Positions 1 to 7,961 of a DNA stretch of 64,000 nucleotides are shown here, piece after piece (position 1 is the stretch's first letter; the number at the start of each line of letters is the position of its first letter). Both the position numbers and the translations under genes were made by a program. Origin of the DNA: JBAYIE01 sp965279165 (GTDB taxonomy: Bacteria > Bacteroidota > Bacteroidia > UKL13-3); contig OZ257140.1 in assembly GCA_965279165.1 (NCBI GenBank), positions 1,426,001 through 1,490,000 on the forward strand, written 5' to 3'. The notes below the pieces were generated by a model. The model was not told the origin of the DNA, ran no database searches, and saw only the letters and a list, made by a program, of their open reading frames with translations.

Positions 1-2983
1 TATTTTCTTCTGCCCTGGCTTTCATATTTTGTAATCCATAATGACCGTTAAATACCGTATTGGTATAGTTAAACCCTTTTCCATCGTCCTCGAGTACAAA
101 TCCAAACAAGGATTCTTTTGTGGCATAAAAGTGAACATACAAGTTGGATGCATTTGCATGTTTAACAGCGTTATTAAAGGCTTCCTGACAAATCCGAAAT
201 ACGTGTAAAGCAACAGAAGGTGTTATATTCTTATTTTCGAAAATCTCTTCTTTAAAATGAAGTTGTATTTGAGAATTAAACTCACACATTTTAATGGCAA
301 ATTGCTTAAACCTGTCGGCGAATTCTTCTACACTTAATTCGTTATGGCTGATGGCCCAAATTGTTTGACGCAAAGTAAGAATGGCCTGACGCCCTGTTTC
401 TTCCAGTAAATTCAACCGTTTCACTTCTTCTTCTTTTGAAAGTTCATCCGGGTGGCTTCGCATCCAATCGATATTGGTAACCAGATACGAGAGTTGCGCA
501 CCAACATTATCATGCAGATCTCGGGATATTCGCATTCTTTCGCGTTCCAAATTTTGCTGCATTTCTCTTTCCCTGATTAATTTTGATTGCTGACGAGCAT
601 AAATAAGATACATCATTCCTACCGCTAACAAAAACATGGTTAGTACAAACAAATAGCTGAACCATGTTGTCTTCCAAAATGGCGGAATTATTTGGATTCG
701 AATATCTCTTGATTCTTCATTCCATATACCATCTGCATTTGCTGCTCTCACCCTAAAAACAAAATTACCCGGAGGTAGGTTAGCATACCGAGCAAAATGT
801 TTATTCCCGGAATTAATCCAATGGTTATCATATCCTTCTAATTGATATTGATAGGTATTATTAAAAACATCGGAGAATTCCATCGCAGCAAACTCAAAGG
901 AAACTGTATTTTTATTGTATGGCAGGTTTATATTTTGAACCATGGAATAAGAGGTATCAGTTACCATGGGTTCATCAAAAAGTCTTATAAATGTAATGTT
1001 AACTTTTGGCTTATTGGGATTCGACCTTACTTCCTTCGGGTAAAATGCATTTGTACCATTCACCCCTCCAAAAAACATTTGACCATCTCTGCTTTTATAA
1101 AATGCACCTGTATTGAACTCATTTGATTGTAATCCATCATTCACATCATAATGTACAAATTGATTAAGATTAACACGATATTGAGAAATCCCTTTATTAT
1201 GGCTTATCCAGAAATTACCCGCTTCATCCTTTAAGATTGCATAGCAAAAATTATCTGCTAAACCATTATCTGAATGAAGGTAGTGAATAGGCTTTAAAAC
1301 ACTGTCGTAAATATAAATTCCATTCGAAGTAGCTACATAATAATTCCCGTTGTTGTCCTGGTTTATATCTTTGGTAACTTGAATCCCGTTATGAGCCAAC
1401 CGATATGATCCTTTTCCATCCAGTCGCTTTACAATTGTCCCTGTGTTGCTTCCCACAAACAAATATTTACCATTAGGAGAAAAGTAAAAACAGGAAATGT
1501 TGTTATTAGGTATTTCATAAAACTTTTTTGATTCAAATGACTTGCCTTTGGAAGTTATTTCAATAATTTTATTGGCATCAATTACATACAACTTATTGTT
1601 TCGCATCAACATATTGGTATAATATGGACCAATTTTCCGTTCACCCAAATGCTTGTGCAATAGAAATGAATAATTCACACCTATTCCCTTTTTTAAATTA
1701 ACCAGAATTAATCCATTGTTTTTGCTTTCTGTATTACTTATCCAAACCCTGTTGCTATCCTGGGTGCAAATAGAACCAAACTGATAATTTAAAATTCCTG
1801 GTAGTGCCTTTGGTCCTGTAATAATATGATAGGTATAATCAGCCAAGTCAAAAACAACAATTCCTTTATTGTATGCGGCTAATGCAATGGTTACGGCATT
1901 TGGACTGCAAATTCCCTTGATCATGTTTGCATCATCTTCGTATGCTCTGTAAATTCTGAATTTAGCGGCTTTCAGTGAAGTATAATACAATCCCCGTCCA
2001 TCAGTTCCAATCCACATCATTCCATCCTGATCAATCAGTAAAGCTGTTAATCTGTTGTACGATTCAATTCCATCTGTAAGAAAACTTTTAAATACATTAG
2101 CCTTATTGTTTACAGGATCGTAAATAGCGTAACCGCGATCTGAAGTAATCACAAACTGATCCTTCAATTTTACGATTCGCGTTGGTTGACCTAATCCCGT
2201 CAGATGTAAACATTTTCGGGTAATTCTTGTCGTATAAGAATAGGAATAAAGAAATTCCTTCTCCCAATAATAAACCAAGGTATCCAAAAGAAAAAAACGA
2301 TTGGATAATTTGGCCGGAAAATAATGAACGTCCCAATCTCCAGTATGAAAATCATACTTTATCAATTCTTTTCCGGATGAAGATATAAAACCAAATTTCT
2401 GGTTGCTCCCAACCGAGGCGTATCCTACTTTTTTATGGTGTTTGAAACGTTGCGGGAAATTTACAACTTGGTACTTTTGCGTATCTTTTACAGAAAACTT
2501 GACCACCATTTTATTTCCAAACTGAACCCAAATAAAGTCTTTGTCTTTTTCTTCTAATAAAAAGGTAATGGCATGTTCCGTTTCATCTTTTGAAGGATAC
2601 GTATAAATCCGAGTAAAATTGTCTTTAATTGGATTATACAGATCTACCCCTCCTTCGTTTCCAATCCACAGTTTATCGTATTTATCTCTGTATAAAAACT
2701 GTATATTATTACCTCCAACCGAGTACCTATCATTTTGTTTGTGTTTATAAATCTGAACCTCATATCCATTATATCTGTTCAAACCATCTGCAGTTCCAAT
2801 CCACACGAAACCTTGTTTATCTCTGCAAACCGACCAAACAGAATTTTGGCTTAATCCTTGATTCACATTAAGTTTTTTGAAATAAAATGGACTATTCTGA
2901 GCCGAAGTTATAATCGGGATAAGGAATACTATTAGAAATAATACTTTTCTCCATTTTTGATAGTATAAATACGTCGAATGCAT
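1..2983 (-). CDS. Sensor histidine kinase with two-component propeller and Y_Y_Y domain (partial, C-terminus off window)
   Basis: The start is the ATG at 2983-2981, followed by a signal peptide ending near residue 26 (TSAQ). About 994 residues are visible before the left window edge. Residues about 30-640 carry repeated propeller blades of the WIGT.DGL type; a Y_Y_Y domain lies at about 665-760 and a membrane helix at about 775-795. The dimerisation box RISRDLHDNVGAQLS (H near residue 821) is HisKA_3 type. The HATPase N-box (EAFNNAVKHA) and DDGKGF follow, and the gene is cut soon after the GLQNM segment. The protein is expected to sense a periplasmic signal and phosphorylate a LuxR-type regulator, which is not visible here. 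The same sensor plan recurs in the cyclase at 13942. The architecture is clear; the ligand is unknown. Confidence 0.93.
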   Translation of the reverse strand, partial: MHSTYLYYQKWRKVLFLIVFLIPIITSAQNSPFYFKKLNVNQGLSQNSVWSVCRDKQGFVWIGTADGLNRYNGYEVQIYKHKQNDRYSVGGNNIQFLYRDKYDKLWIGNEGGVDLYNPIKDNFTRIYTYPSKDETEHAITFLLEEKDKDFIWVQFGNKMVVKFSVKDTQKYQVVNFPQRFKHHKKVGYASVGSNQKFGFISSSGKELIKYDFHTGDWDVHYFPAKLSNRFFLLDTLVYYWEKEFLYSYSYTTRITRKCLHLTGLGQPTRIVKLKDQFVITSDRGYAIYDPVNNKANVFKSFLTDGIESYNRLTALLIDQDGMMWIGTDGRGLYYTSLKAAKFRIYRAYEDDANMIKGICSPNAVTIALAAYNKGIVVFDLADYTYHIITGPKALPGILNYQFGSICTQDSNRVWISNTESKNNGLILVNLKKGIGVNYSFLLHKHLGERKIGPYYTNMLMRNNKLYVIDANKIIEITSKGKSFESKKFYEIPNNNISCFYFSPNGKYLFVGSNTGTIVKRLDGKGSYRLAHNGIQVTKDINQDNNGNYYVATSNGIYIYDSVLKPIHYLHSDNGLADNFCYAILKDEAGNFWISHNKGISQYRVNLNQFVHYDVNDGLQSNEFNTGAFYKSRDGQMFFGGVNGTNAFYPKEVRSNPNKPKVNITFIRLFDEPMVTDTSYSMVQNINLPYNKNTVSFEFAAMEFSDVFNNTYQYQLEGYDNHWINSGNKHFARYANLPPGNFVFRVRAANADGIWNEESRDIRIQIIPPFWKTTWFSYLFVLTMFLLAVGMMYLIYARQQSKLIREREMQQNLERERMRISRDLHDNVGAQLSYLVTNIDWMRSHPDELSKEEEVKRLNLLEETGRQAILTLRQTIWAISHNELSVEEFADRFKQFAIKMCEFNSQIQLHFKEEIFENKNITPSVALHVFRICQEAFNNAVKHANASNLYVHFYATKESLFGFVLEDDGKGFNYTNTVFNGHYGLQNMKARAEEN

Positions 2984-3035
2984 TATTTTTAATTGTGCAA
3001 CAAATTAATAGTTTTGTACTATAAATATTCATTAT

Positions 3036-3950
3036 ATGAAAAAACTCCTACTTTCCATTCTCTCAACAACCATTATAGGACTAAATGCCCAACCTGTTAT
3101 GGAAAACAATTTACCCCCTACCGGATCCACTTATTCGTTAGCCCAAATTACAGGTACCTTTAACGAAGCATCAACCGGAGCGGATCAGGTTTGGGATTAT
3201 AGTGGGGTTACTACCAATGCAATGGCTTCTTATATCATTGTTGATCCGGCAACCTTGCCTGCTTCCATTAAGGACAGTATACCAACTGCCACTTATGGAA
3301 TTAAAATTGAAGTTGGTGCGCCTACCCCTGATTTGGCTCCTTATGATTTTGTAGCCGACAAAACCAATCATTATTTATATGTTGGTAAAAAGAGTTCAGG
3401 AAGCAATCCGGTAGAGAAAAGAAACGATACGTTTATGGTGTTTAATCAAGCATATAACAGCTCTTTGAATTATGGCGGTATGAACCGTGTATATGCAGGC
3501 TATGGAACCTTAAAAGTTAAAACCAAAACCTATAATAATATTGTTATGATTAAATCATATGCTGATGGTAGCCCTGATACATTGGTTCAGTTTCATCAAT
3601 TTGTACCTTATTACCATTTGTTGATGACCTACGCAAAAATGAATGGCGTAATTCAGAACAAACTATATTTTGAAATCACCGGTGGTGGTGGTACAACAAG
3701 TATAAATGACCTAACCACCTTGCAAGCTTCTGTTTTCCCAAATCCAAGTGAAGGAAATGTTAGTATTTCTATACCCGGCATAACCGAATCAGTAGTAACC
3801 TTCACCGATATACGTGGTAGAGAAGTTAAACGTTTCGATCATGTATCCGATAATGTCATTTTAGAAACTGCAAATCTTGAAAAGGGTTTGTATTTTGTTT
3901 CCATATCTAATAAGATGAATTCACAAACCATTAAATGGGTTAAGAACTAA
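3036..3950 (+). CDS. Secreted protein with T9SS type A sorting domain
   Basis: 304 residues. An N-terminal signal peptide ends near GLNAQ (residue 19). The middle (about 20-220) has no domain I recognise. After a glycine/threonine linker (GGGGTTS) the last 75 residues form a T9SS type A sorting domain: VFPNPSEGNVSI, then a TDIRGREV strand and the final GLYFVSISN...KWVKN. The protein should be exported by Sec and then moved to the surface by the type IX system. It stands alone between a leftward kinase and a rho-independent terminator at 3969-4005. A TAGTTTTG sequence at 3009-3016 could be a -7 box. The sorting domain is certain; the function of the passenger is unknown. Confidence 0.9.
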   Translation: MKKLLLSILSTTIIGLNAQPVMENNLPPTGSTYSLAQITGTFNEASTGADQVWDYSGVTTNAMASYIIVDPATLPASIKDSIPTATYGIKIEVGAPTPDLAPYDFVADKTNHYLYVGKKSSGSNPVEKRNDTFMVFNQAYNSSLNYGGMNRVYAGYGTLKVKTKTYNNIVMIKSYADGSPDTLVQFHQFVPYYHLLMTYAKMNGVIQNKLYFEITGGGGTTSINDLTTLQASVFPNPSEGNVSISIPGITESVVTFTDIRGREVKRFDHVSDNVILETANLEKGLYFVSISNKMNSQTIKWVKN

Positions 3951-3968
3951 ACCACTTATCAAGCTTTT

Positions 3969-4005
3969 TAAAGGGATAGGAGCACATACTCCTGTCCCTT
4001 TTTTT
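3969..4005 (+). terminator. Rho-independent terminator after the T9SS gene
   Basis: The arms AAAGGGATAGGAG and CTCCTGTCCCTTT pair around the loop cacata (one mismatch) and are followed by a run of T. It sits 20 bases after the stop codon of the gene ending at 3950. Confidence 0.85.
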
Positions 4006-4072
4006 ATGATTTTAACACAATGGTTGCTCTCGAATAAGTTTTCTACTAAATTGCCACTAATTATTATGTACC

Positions 4073-4861
4073 ATGAGTGAATTCAAAGTTCCCACTATGG
4101 CCGAAATGGCCGCAGCAAATGAAGATGTAGAAATACTTTTCTGGGTAGGCTGTGCAGGTAGTTTTGATGAACGTGCCAGAAAAATCACAAAAGCAATTGC
4201 AAAGATATTGCACGCTTCAGGGATTCGTTTTGCTATTTTGGGTTCAGAAGAATCCTGTACCGGTGATCCTGCTAAACGGGCAGGCAACGAATTTCTTTTC
4301 CAAATGATGGCGATGCAAAACATTGCTACCTTGGATATGTATGGTATTAAAAAAATTGTAACCGGTTGTCCGCATTGTTTCAATACCCTGAAAAACGAAT
4401 ACCCTGAATTAGGCGGAAAATATGAGGTTTTGCACCATACCACTTTAATTAACCAATTATTGGACAATGGTCGAATAAAAATTCAAGGAGGTGCATTTAA
4501 AGGACAACGCATAACATACCACGACTCTTGTTACCTTGGTCGGGCAAATGAAATATACGAAGCTCCTAGAAATGTAATTGAGAAACTGGATGCTGATCTG
4601 GTAGAGTTAAAACGTAGCAAAGCCAATGGATTATGCTGCGGAGCCGGAGGTGCCCAAATGTTTAAGGAGGCTGAGCATGGCACAACAGAAGTTAATCTTG
4701 AGCGCACCGATGATATCCTTGGATCACAAACCAAAGTAGTTGCTGCTGCTTGTCCTTTTTGCATGACTATGTTGCGCGATGGTATCAAACACCACAACAA
4801 AGAAGCCGAAATTAGTGTGCAGGATATTGCTGAACTGGTAGCATCAGCAATAGACTATTGA
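4073..4861 (+). CDS. (Fe-S)-binding protein with two CCG domains (HdrB/GlpC/LutA-like)
   Basis: 262 residues with two cysteine-rich CCG-type repeats. The first has C near residue 26 (VGCAGSFDE), ESCTGDPAKR and GCPHCFNTLKNEYP. The second has YHDSCYLGR, LCCGAGGAQMF and AACPFCMTML. Such domains occur in heterodisulfide reductase subunit B, GlpC and LutA, where they bind an Fe-S cluster and take part in electron transfer from an oxidoreductase to quinone. No signal peptide is present, so it is probably on the inner face of the membrane. In Bacteroidota the partner is usually a ferredoxin/membrane subunit just upstream; here none is adjacent, since the upstream gene encodes a T9SS protein. The family is clear, the substrate unknown. 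Confidence 0.88.
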   Translation: MSEFKVPTMAEMAAANEDVEILFWVGCAGSFDERARKITKAIAKILHASGIRFAILGSEESCTGDPAKRAGNEFLFQMMAMQNIATLDMYGIKKIVTGCPHCFNTLKNEYPELGGKYEVLHHTTLINQLLDNGRIKIQGGAFKGQRITYHDSCYLGRANEIYEAPRNVIEKLDADLVELKRSKANGLCCGAGGAQMFKEAEHGTTEVNLERTDDILGSQTKVVAAACPFCMTMLRDGIKHHNKEAEISVQDIAELVASAIDY

Positions 4862-4874
4862 TGTAAAATTGAAT

Positions 4875-5756
4875 TTAAAACGAAAGATTTATCGCCGACG
4901 AAAGCCTTTCTGAACGGTAAATATTCTGCAATGGATTTACACACATAACCGGAATCAGTTCTTCGTTATTGATTACAAATTGTTCTTCCGGACCAATGAT
5001 TATATCCTTTATTCCTTTTTCGGCAGTGGTTAAAATCACGATTAAATCAGCAGAAATAGATTTTGAGTAGGCGATAAAATCTTTTGCAAAATTCTTGCTG
5101 ATTTTCTCCTGTTTAACTACTTCATGTTCCACATTATGCTCACTTAAGTAGCGAACAACAAATTTTTCATTCAAACTGATTACATCATCCAAGTGTTCGT
5201 CGTAACCCTTTTGGCGATACAAGTATACCTTAGCTCCTAAAACCTTAGCAATACTGATGGTTTGTAAGGTTTTTTGCTTGGTTTCAACACTACCATCAAT
5301 GGGTGATACAATCTTTAAATAACAATTATTCACCGGTAATCTTTCTTGTACAATCATCACCGGAATTTTGCTAGATGCCACCACTTTCAGGGCATAAGCT
5401 CCAACAATTTTTTGCATTCCAATAACTCCGTGCGTTCCTAGAATCATCAGGTTAGCGCCGATTTCTGTAGCAACTTCGCCTATGGTAGTAAAAATACTGC
5501 CCTCTTTTAACTTGTATTTAAAACTAACCTTATATTTTTCGGAATAGGATTCACACATCTTGCCTAGCTTCTCCAAAAGATGCTCCATTCCTTCTTTTTG
5601 TTTTTTAAGGTTAGCCAGTGTTTCCTTATTGATGATATGTAAAAGCCATACTTCATCGCCACTTTTCTGGGCAATTGTAGCTGCGTGAATGGTTGCGCTT
5701 TCGGCAACTTCACTAAAATCGGTGGGTACCAGGATTTTAGATTGATTTGATTCCAT
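4875..5756 (-). CDS. Universal stress protein, tandem Usp domains
   Basis: 293 residues made of two UspA-like domains (about 1-145 and 150-275). The first opens with KILVPTDFSEVAESA and has LMILGTHGVIGMQKIVG near residue 105-120. The usual ATP-binding ending G-X9-G-S/T is not intact, so nucleotide binding is doubtful. The second domain opens with LKIVSPIDGS. The gene lies 11 bases downstream of the HD-domain gene, on the same strand, and is probably cotranscribed with it from the dyad promoter at 6366-6414. A related two-domain Usp is at 39421. The role is likely stress adaptation in the cytoplasm; a specific function cannot be read. Confidence 0.9.
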   Translation of the reverse strand: MESNQSKILVPTDFSEVAESATIHAATIAQKSGDEVWLLHIINKETLANLKKQKEGMEHLLEKLGKMCESYSEKYKVSFKYKLKEGSIFTTIGEVATEIGANLMILGTHGVIGMQKIVGAYALKVVASSKIPVMIVQERLPVNNCYLKIVSPIDGSVETKQKTLQTISIAKVLGAKVYLYRQKGYDEHLDDVISLNEKFVVRYLSEHNVEHEVVKQEKISKNFAKDFIAYSKSISADLIVILTTAEKGIKDIIIGPEEQFVINNEELIPVMCVNPLQNIYRSERLSSAINLSF

Positions 5757-5767
5757 ATGATGTTGTG

Positions 5768-6361
5768 CTAATCTTCTTTATAAGATTTCACAATATCGCT
5801 AACTTTATTCAAATGTTCAAGTTTTAACTTTTCACGAATGCGTTTAGCACTGTTTGTAAAGTAATGGTGGTTTTCTAAAAAGTTCAGTTGCAGCTTATTC
5901 CATTCTTCCTCATTTTGTAAAATACCCATTTCGGTGAGCTCATGAAATAGTTTGGTACCAATGGTCCAAAAGTCGTCACGGCCCAAATAATCCAAATCGG
6001 CATCACAAATAATTTCTTCCAATAAATTATTTGGCGATTGCGGAATTTTAGTCGCAATAATCATTCCGCAAATTCTTTCGATTTCTTCGTTTGTAAAATC
6101 ATATTCGGGCAAAACTTCCCGAACAATATTACAGCCCATTTCTTCATGATTTTTGGCATGGTATATAAATCCGCTATCATGGAAAGCCACAGCTGTGGTG
6201 AGCAAATCCTTTTCATAGGCAGAAACAGATTCCATGTCAGCAATTATACTTGCTGATTTCAAAACATCCAATACATGCATTATACTATGGTAGTATAAAT
6301 TAATCGGCAATTCTGTTTCCATTCGTTTCAGAATGTATGCAGTAGCAGCTTTTACCTTCAT
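5768..6361 (-). CDS. HD-domain phosphohydrolase family protein
   Basis: 197 residues. The metal-binding HD signature is visible: YYHSIMHVLDV near residue 23-33, AFHDSGF near 59, a possible ligand H in AKNHEEMG, and CDADLDYLG near 118-126. HD proteins of this size are metal-dependent phosphohydrolases, some acting on nucleotides; the substrate here is unknown. It is the first gene of an operon with the Usp gene 11 bases downstream. The promoter dyad at 6366-6414 ends only five bases before the ATG, which suggests a leaderless transcript or a start at Met14. I keep Met1 because the residues before Met14 fit the family. Hydrolysis of cAMP is not supported by any motif seen. Confidence 0.88.
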   Translation of the reverse strand: MKVKAATAYILKRMETELPINLYYHSIMHVLDVLKSASIIADMESVSAYEKDLLTTAVAFHDSGFIYHAKNHEEMGCNIVREVLPEYDFTNEEIERICGMIIATKIPQSPNNLLEEIICDADLDYLGRDDFWTIGTKLFHELTEMGILQNEEEWNKLQLNFLENHHYFTNSAKRIREKLKLEHLNKVSDIVKSYKED

Positions 6362-6365
6362 ATTT

Positions 6366-6414
6366 CAAAGTAAAAGTATATAAAATTTATTTAAAATCCC
6401 CATTTAGGGGGAGT
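6366..6414 (-). promoter_or_regulatory. Dyad promoter element (copy 1) of the HD/Usp operon
   Basis: Read on the minus strand: ACT-CCCCC-TAAAT-GGGG-ATTT, 20 bases, then TTACTTTG as a -7 box five bases before the ATG at 6361. It matches six rightward copies in the window in sequence and spacing. On the plus strand the fit to a -7 box is poor, so it most likely serves the leftward operon, though the dyad could also affect the divergent kinase gene. Confidence 0.7.
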
Positions 6415-6425
6415 AATTAAACACA

Positions 6426-6447
6426 GATGTACCTTTTTTGGTACATC
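6426..6447. repeat. Perfect 22-base inverted repeat
   Basis: GATGTACC and GGTACATC are perfect complements around six T residues, in the region between the divergent HD and kinase genes, 66 bases before the kinase ATG. It could be an operator or an RNA hairpin in the kinase leader; four T follow the right arm, but no gene ends here. Confidence 0.55.
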
Positions 6448-6512
6448 TTTTGGCCAATTGAAGATTATTTAAGCCTTCTAAATAATATATTGCTTTCAAA
6501 TACCCTTGTCTT

Positions 6513-7229
6513 ATGCTCTTATTTCAAGTTATCGTCAGCATTATTTCTCTTCTCTTTTGTGTTATCCTGGCATGGATTACCATCAAGCGCAACCGCATGC
6601 TCAAATTACTTAAAAATACCAGAATCAATATCGCCCGAGATCTGCACGATGAAATAGGCGCTACCTTAAGTAGCATATCCTTCTATTGTGAGGCATGCAA
6701 AATCAACCTTCTACACAACAAAACAGAACCTACCCTCCATTTAATCGATAAGATCGGGACAAGTTCGCGTGATACCATTTATTCGATGAATGAAATAGTT
6801 TGGATGATCAACCCCAAGAACGACCATCTTGAAAAATTATTCGACCGTATCGAAGATTTTGGGAAAACCTTATTTGTAAGCAGAGGGATTACCTTTTATT
6901 TTTATCGCGACCACCACTTATTACAAATGGTTTTGCCTGTAGAATGGCGAAAAAACCTTTACCTTATTATAAAGGAAGCATTAAATAATATTGCCAAATA
7001 TGCCTCTTGTACCCAGGTTGAAGTTTTGATAACCCGAAAAAAATCAATGATTGAAGTGCGGATTAAAGACAATGGTGTTGGCTTTAACCCAAATGAGTCG
7101 AAAGAAGGAAATGGCTTGTTGAATATGCGTGTTAGGGCTGCCTCACTTGGAAGCAAACTGCATATCGACTCCTCGTTGATGAAAGGTACAGTCGTTTCAT
7201 TTAGTTTGCCATATCCCCATAAATGGTGA
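6513..7229 (+). CDS. Small membrane sensor histidine kinase (HisKA_3/NarX type)
   Basis: 238 residues. One N-terminal membrane helix (about 3-25) is followed directly by the dimerisation box NIARDLHDEIGATLSS (H near residue 48). The HATPase domain has the N-box IIKEALNNIAKYA near 153-165, DNGVGF near 190 and NGLLNMRVRA as the G2 region. There is no periplasmic or cytoplasmic sensor domain, so the input must come through the membrane helix or from a partner. The response regulator gene starts 35 bases downstream, making a cognate pair by position. It opens the cyclase locus. Confidence 0.93.
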   Translation: MLLFQVIVSIISLLFCVILAWITIKRNRMLKLLKNTRINIARDLHDEIGATLSSISFYCEACKINLLHNKTEPTLHLIDKIGTSSRDTIYSMNEIVWMINPKNDHLEKLFDRIEDFGKTLFVSRGITFYFYRDHHLLQMVLPVEWRKNLYLIIKEALNNIAKYASCTQVEVLITRKKSMIEVRIKDNGVGFNPNESKEGNGLLNMRVRAASLGSKLHIDSSLMKGTVVSFSLPYPHKW

Positions 7230-7264
7230 TTTTGGGATTCATTTAATGGTATTACATTCGACTC

Positions 7265-7903
7265 ATGAAAGTGAATATTTGCTTATTCGACGATAGCATT
7301 CAAATCATTGAATCTCTTACCACGCTTTTCAACTTGGTAGAGGATTTCACTATTTGCGCATCCTATAACAATGCCAAGAATACCGTTGCAAGAATTACAG
7401 AAAGCAAGGCAAATATGGTTGTAATGGATATTGATATGCCCGGCATGAATGGCATAGATGCCATCAAGGAGATAAGAAAGGTAAACCGGGAAATTCCGGT
7501 AATCATGTTTACGGTATTTGACGATGAGGATAAAATATTTGATGCCATTTGTGCAGGAGCCAATGGATACTTACTTAAAAATACCGAACCTTCCCGATTA
7601 ATTGAAGCTGTAAAGGAAGTAATGACAGGAGGTTCGCCCATGTCGCCGGGTATTGCCCGAAAAGTTATCAATAAATTTCAGCTGCTAAACACCACACAGT
7701 TAAAAACAAACTACGAGTTAACCCAACGCGAAAAAGAAATTCTGCGTTTACTTACCAATGGATTAAGTTATAAAATGATTGCCGCCGAATGCGATATAAG
7801 TTTTGAAACGGTGCGAACCCATATCAAAAATATATACAGCAAATTGCATGTAGCATCTATGACCGAAGCGGTTGCCAAGGCGATTCATGAACGGATTGTT
7901 TGA
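7265..7903 (+). CDS. NarL/FixJ (LuxR-type) response regulator
   Basis: 212 residues. The receiver domain (about 1-120) has the phosphorylatable Asp in VVMDIDMPGMNG near residue 56-58, T near 83 (MFTVFDD) and K near 105 (YLLKNTEP). The LuxR helix-turn-helix lies at about 148-208: LTQREKEILRLLTNGLS and then FETVRTHIKNIYSKL. It is 35 bases after its kinase and 58 bases before the first cyclase. NarL/FixJ regulators often bind short inverted heptamers next to the -35 region. The seven CCCCC-N5-GGGG dyads in this window lie at exactly such positions, so this protein is the natural candidate to bind them; that link is inference. Confidence 0.95.
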   Translation: MKVNICLFDDSIQIIESLTTLFNLVEDFTICASYNNAKNTVARITESKANMVVMDIDMPGMNGIDAIKEIRKVNREIPVIMFTVFDDEDKIFDAICAGANGYLLKNTEPSRLIEAVKEVMTGGSPMSPGIARKVINKFQLLNTTQLKTNYELTQREKEILRLLTNGLSYKMIAAECDISFETVRTHIKNIYSKLHVASMTEAVAKAIHERIV

Positions 7904-7961
7904 TTTGGGAATAAACTCAATTTTGTATATTCGAAATACTAATTAAAACAAATAAAAAGGC

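Noticed and set aside
5768..6361. HD-domain protein as a cAMP phosphodiesterase serving the cyclases
   Set aside because: It has a general HD signature only; no motif of a known cyclic-nucleotide phosphodiesterase family is present.
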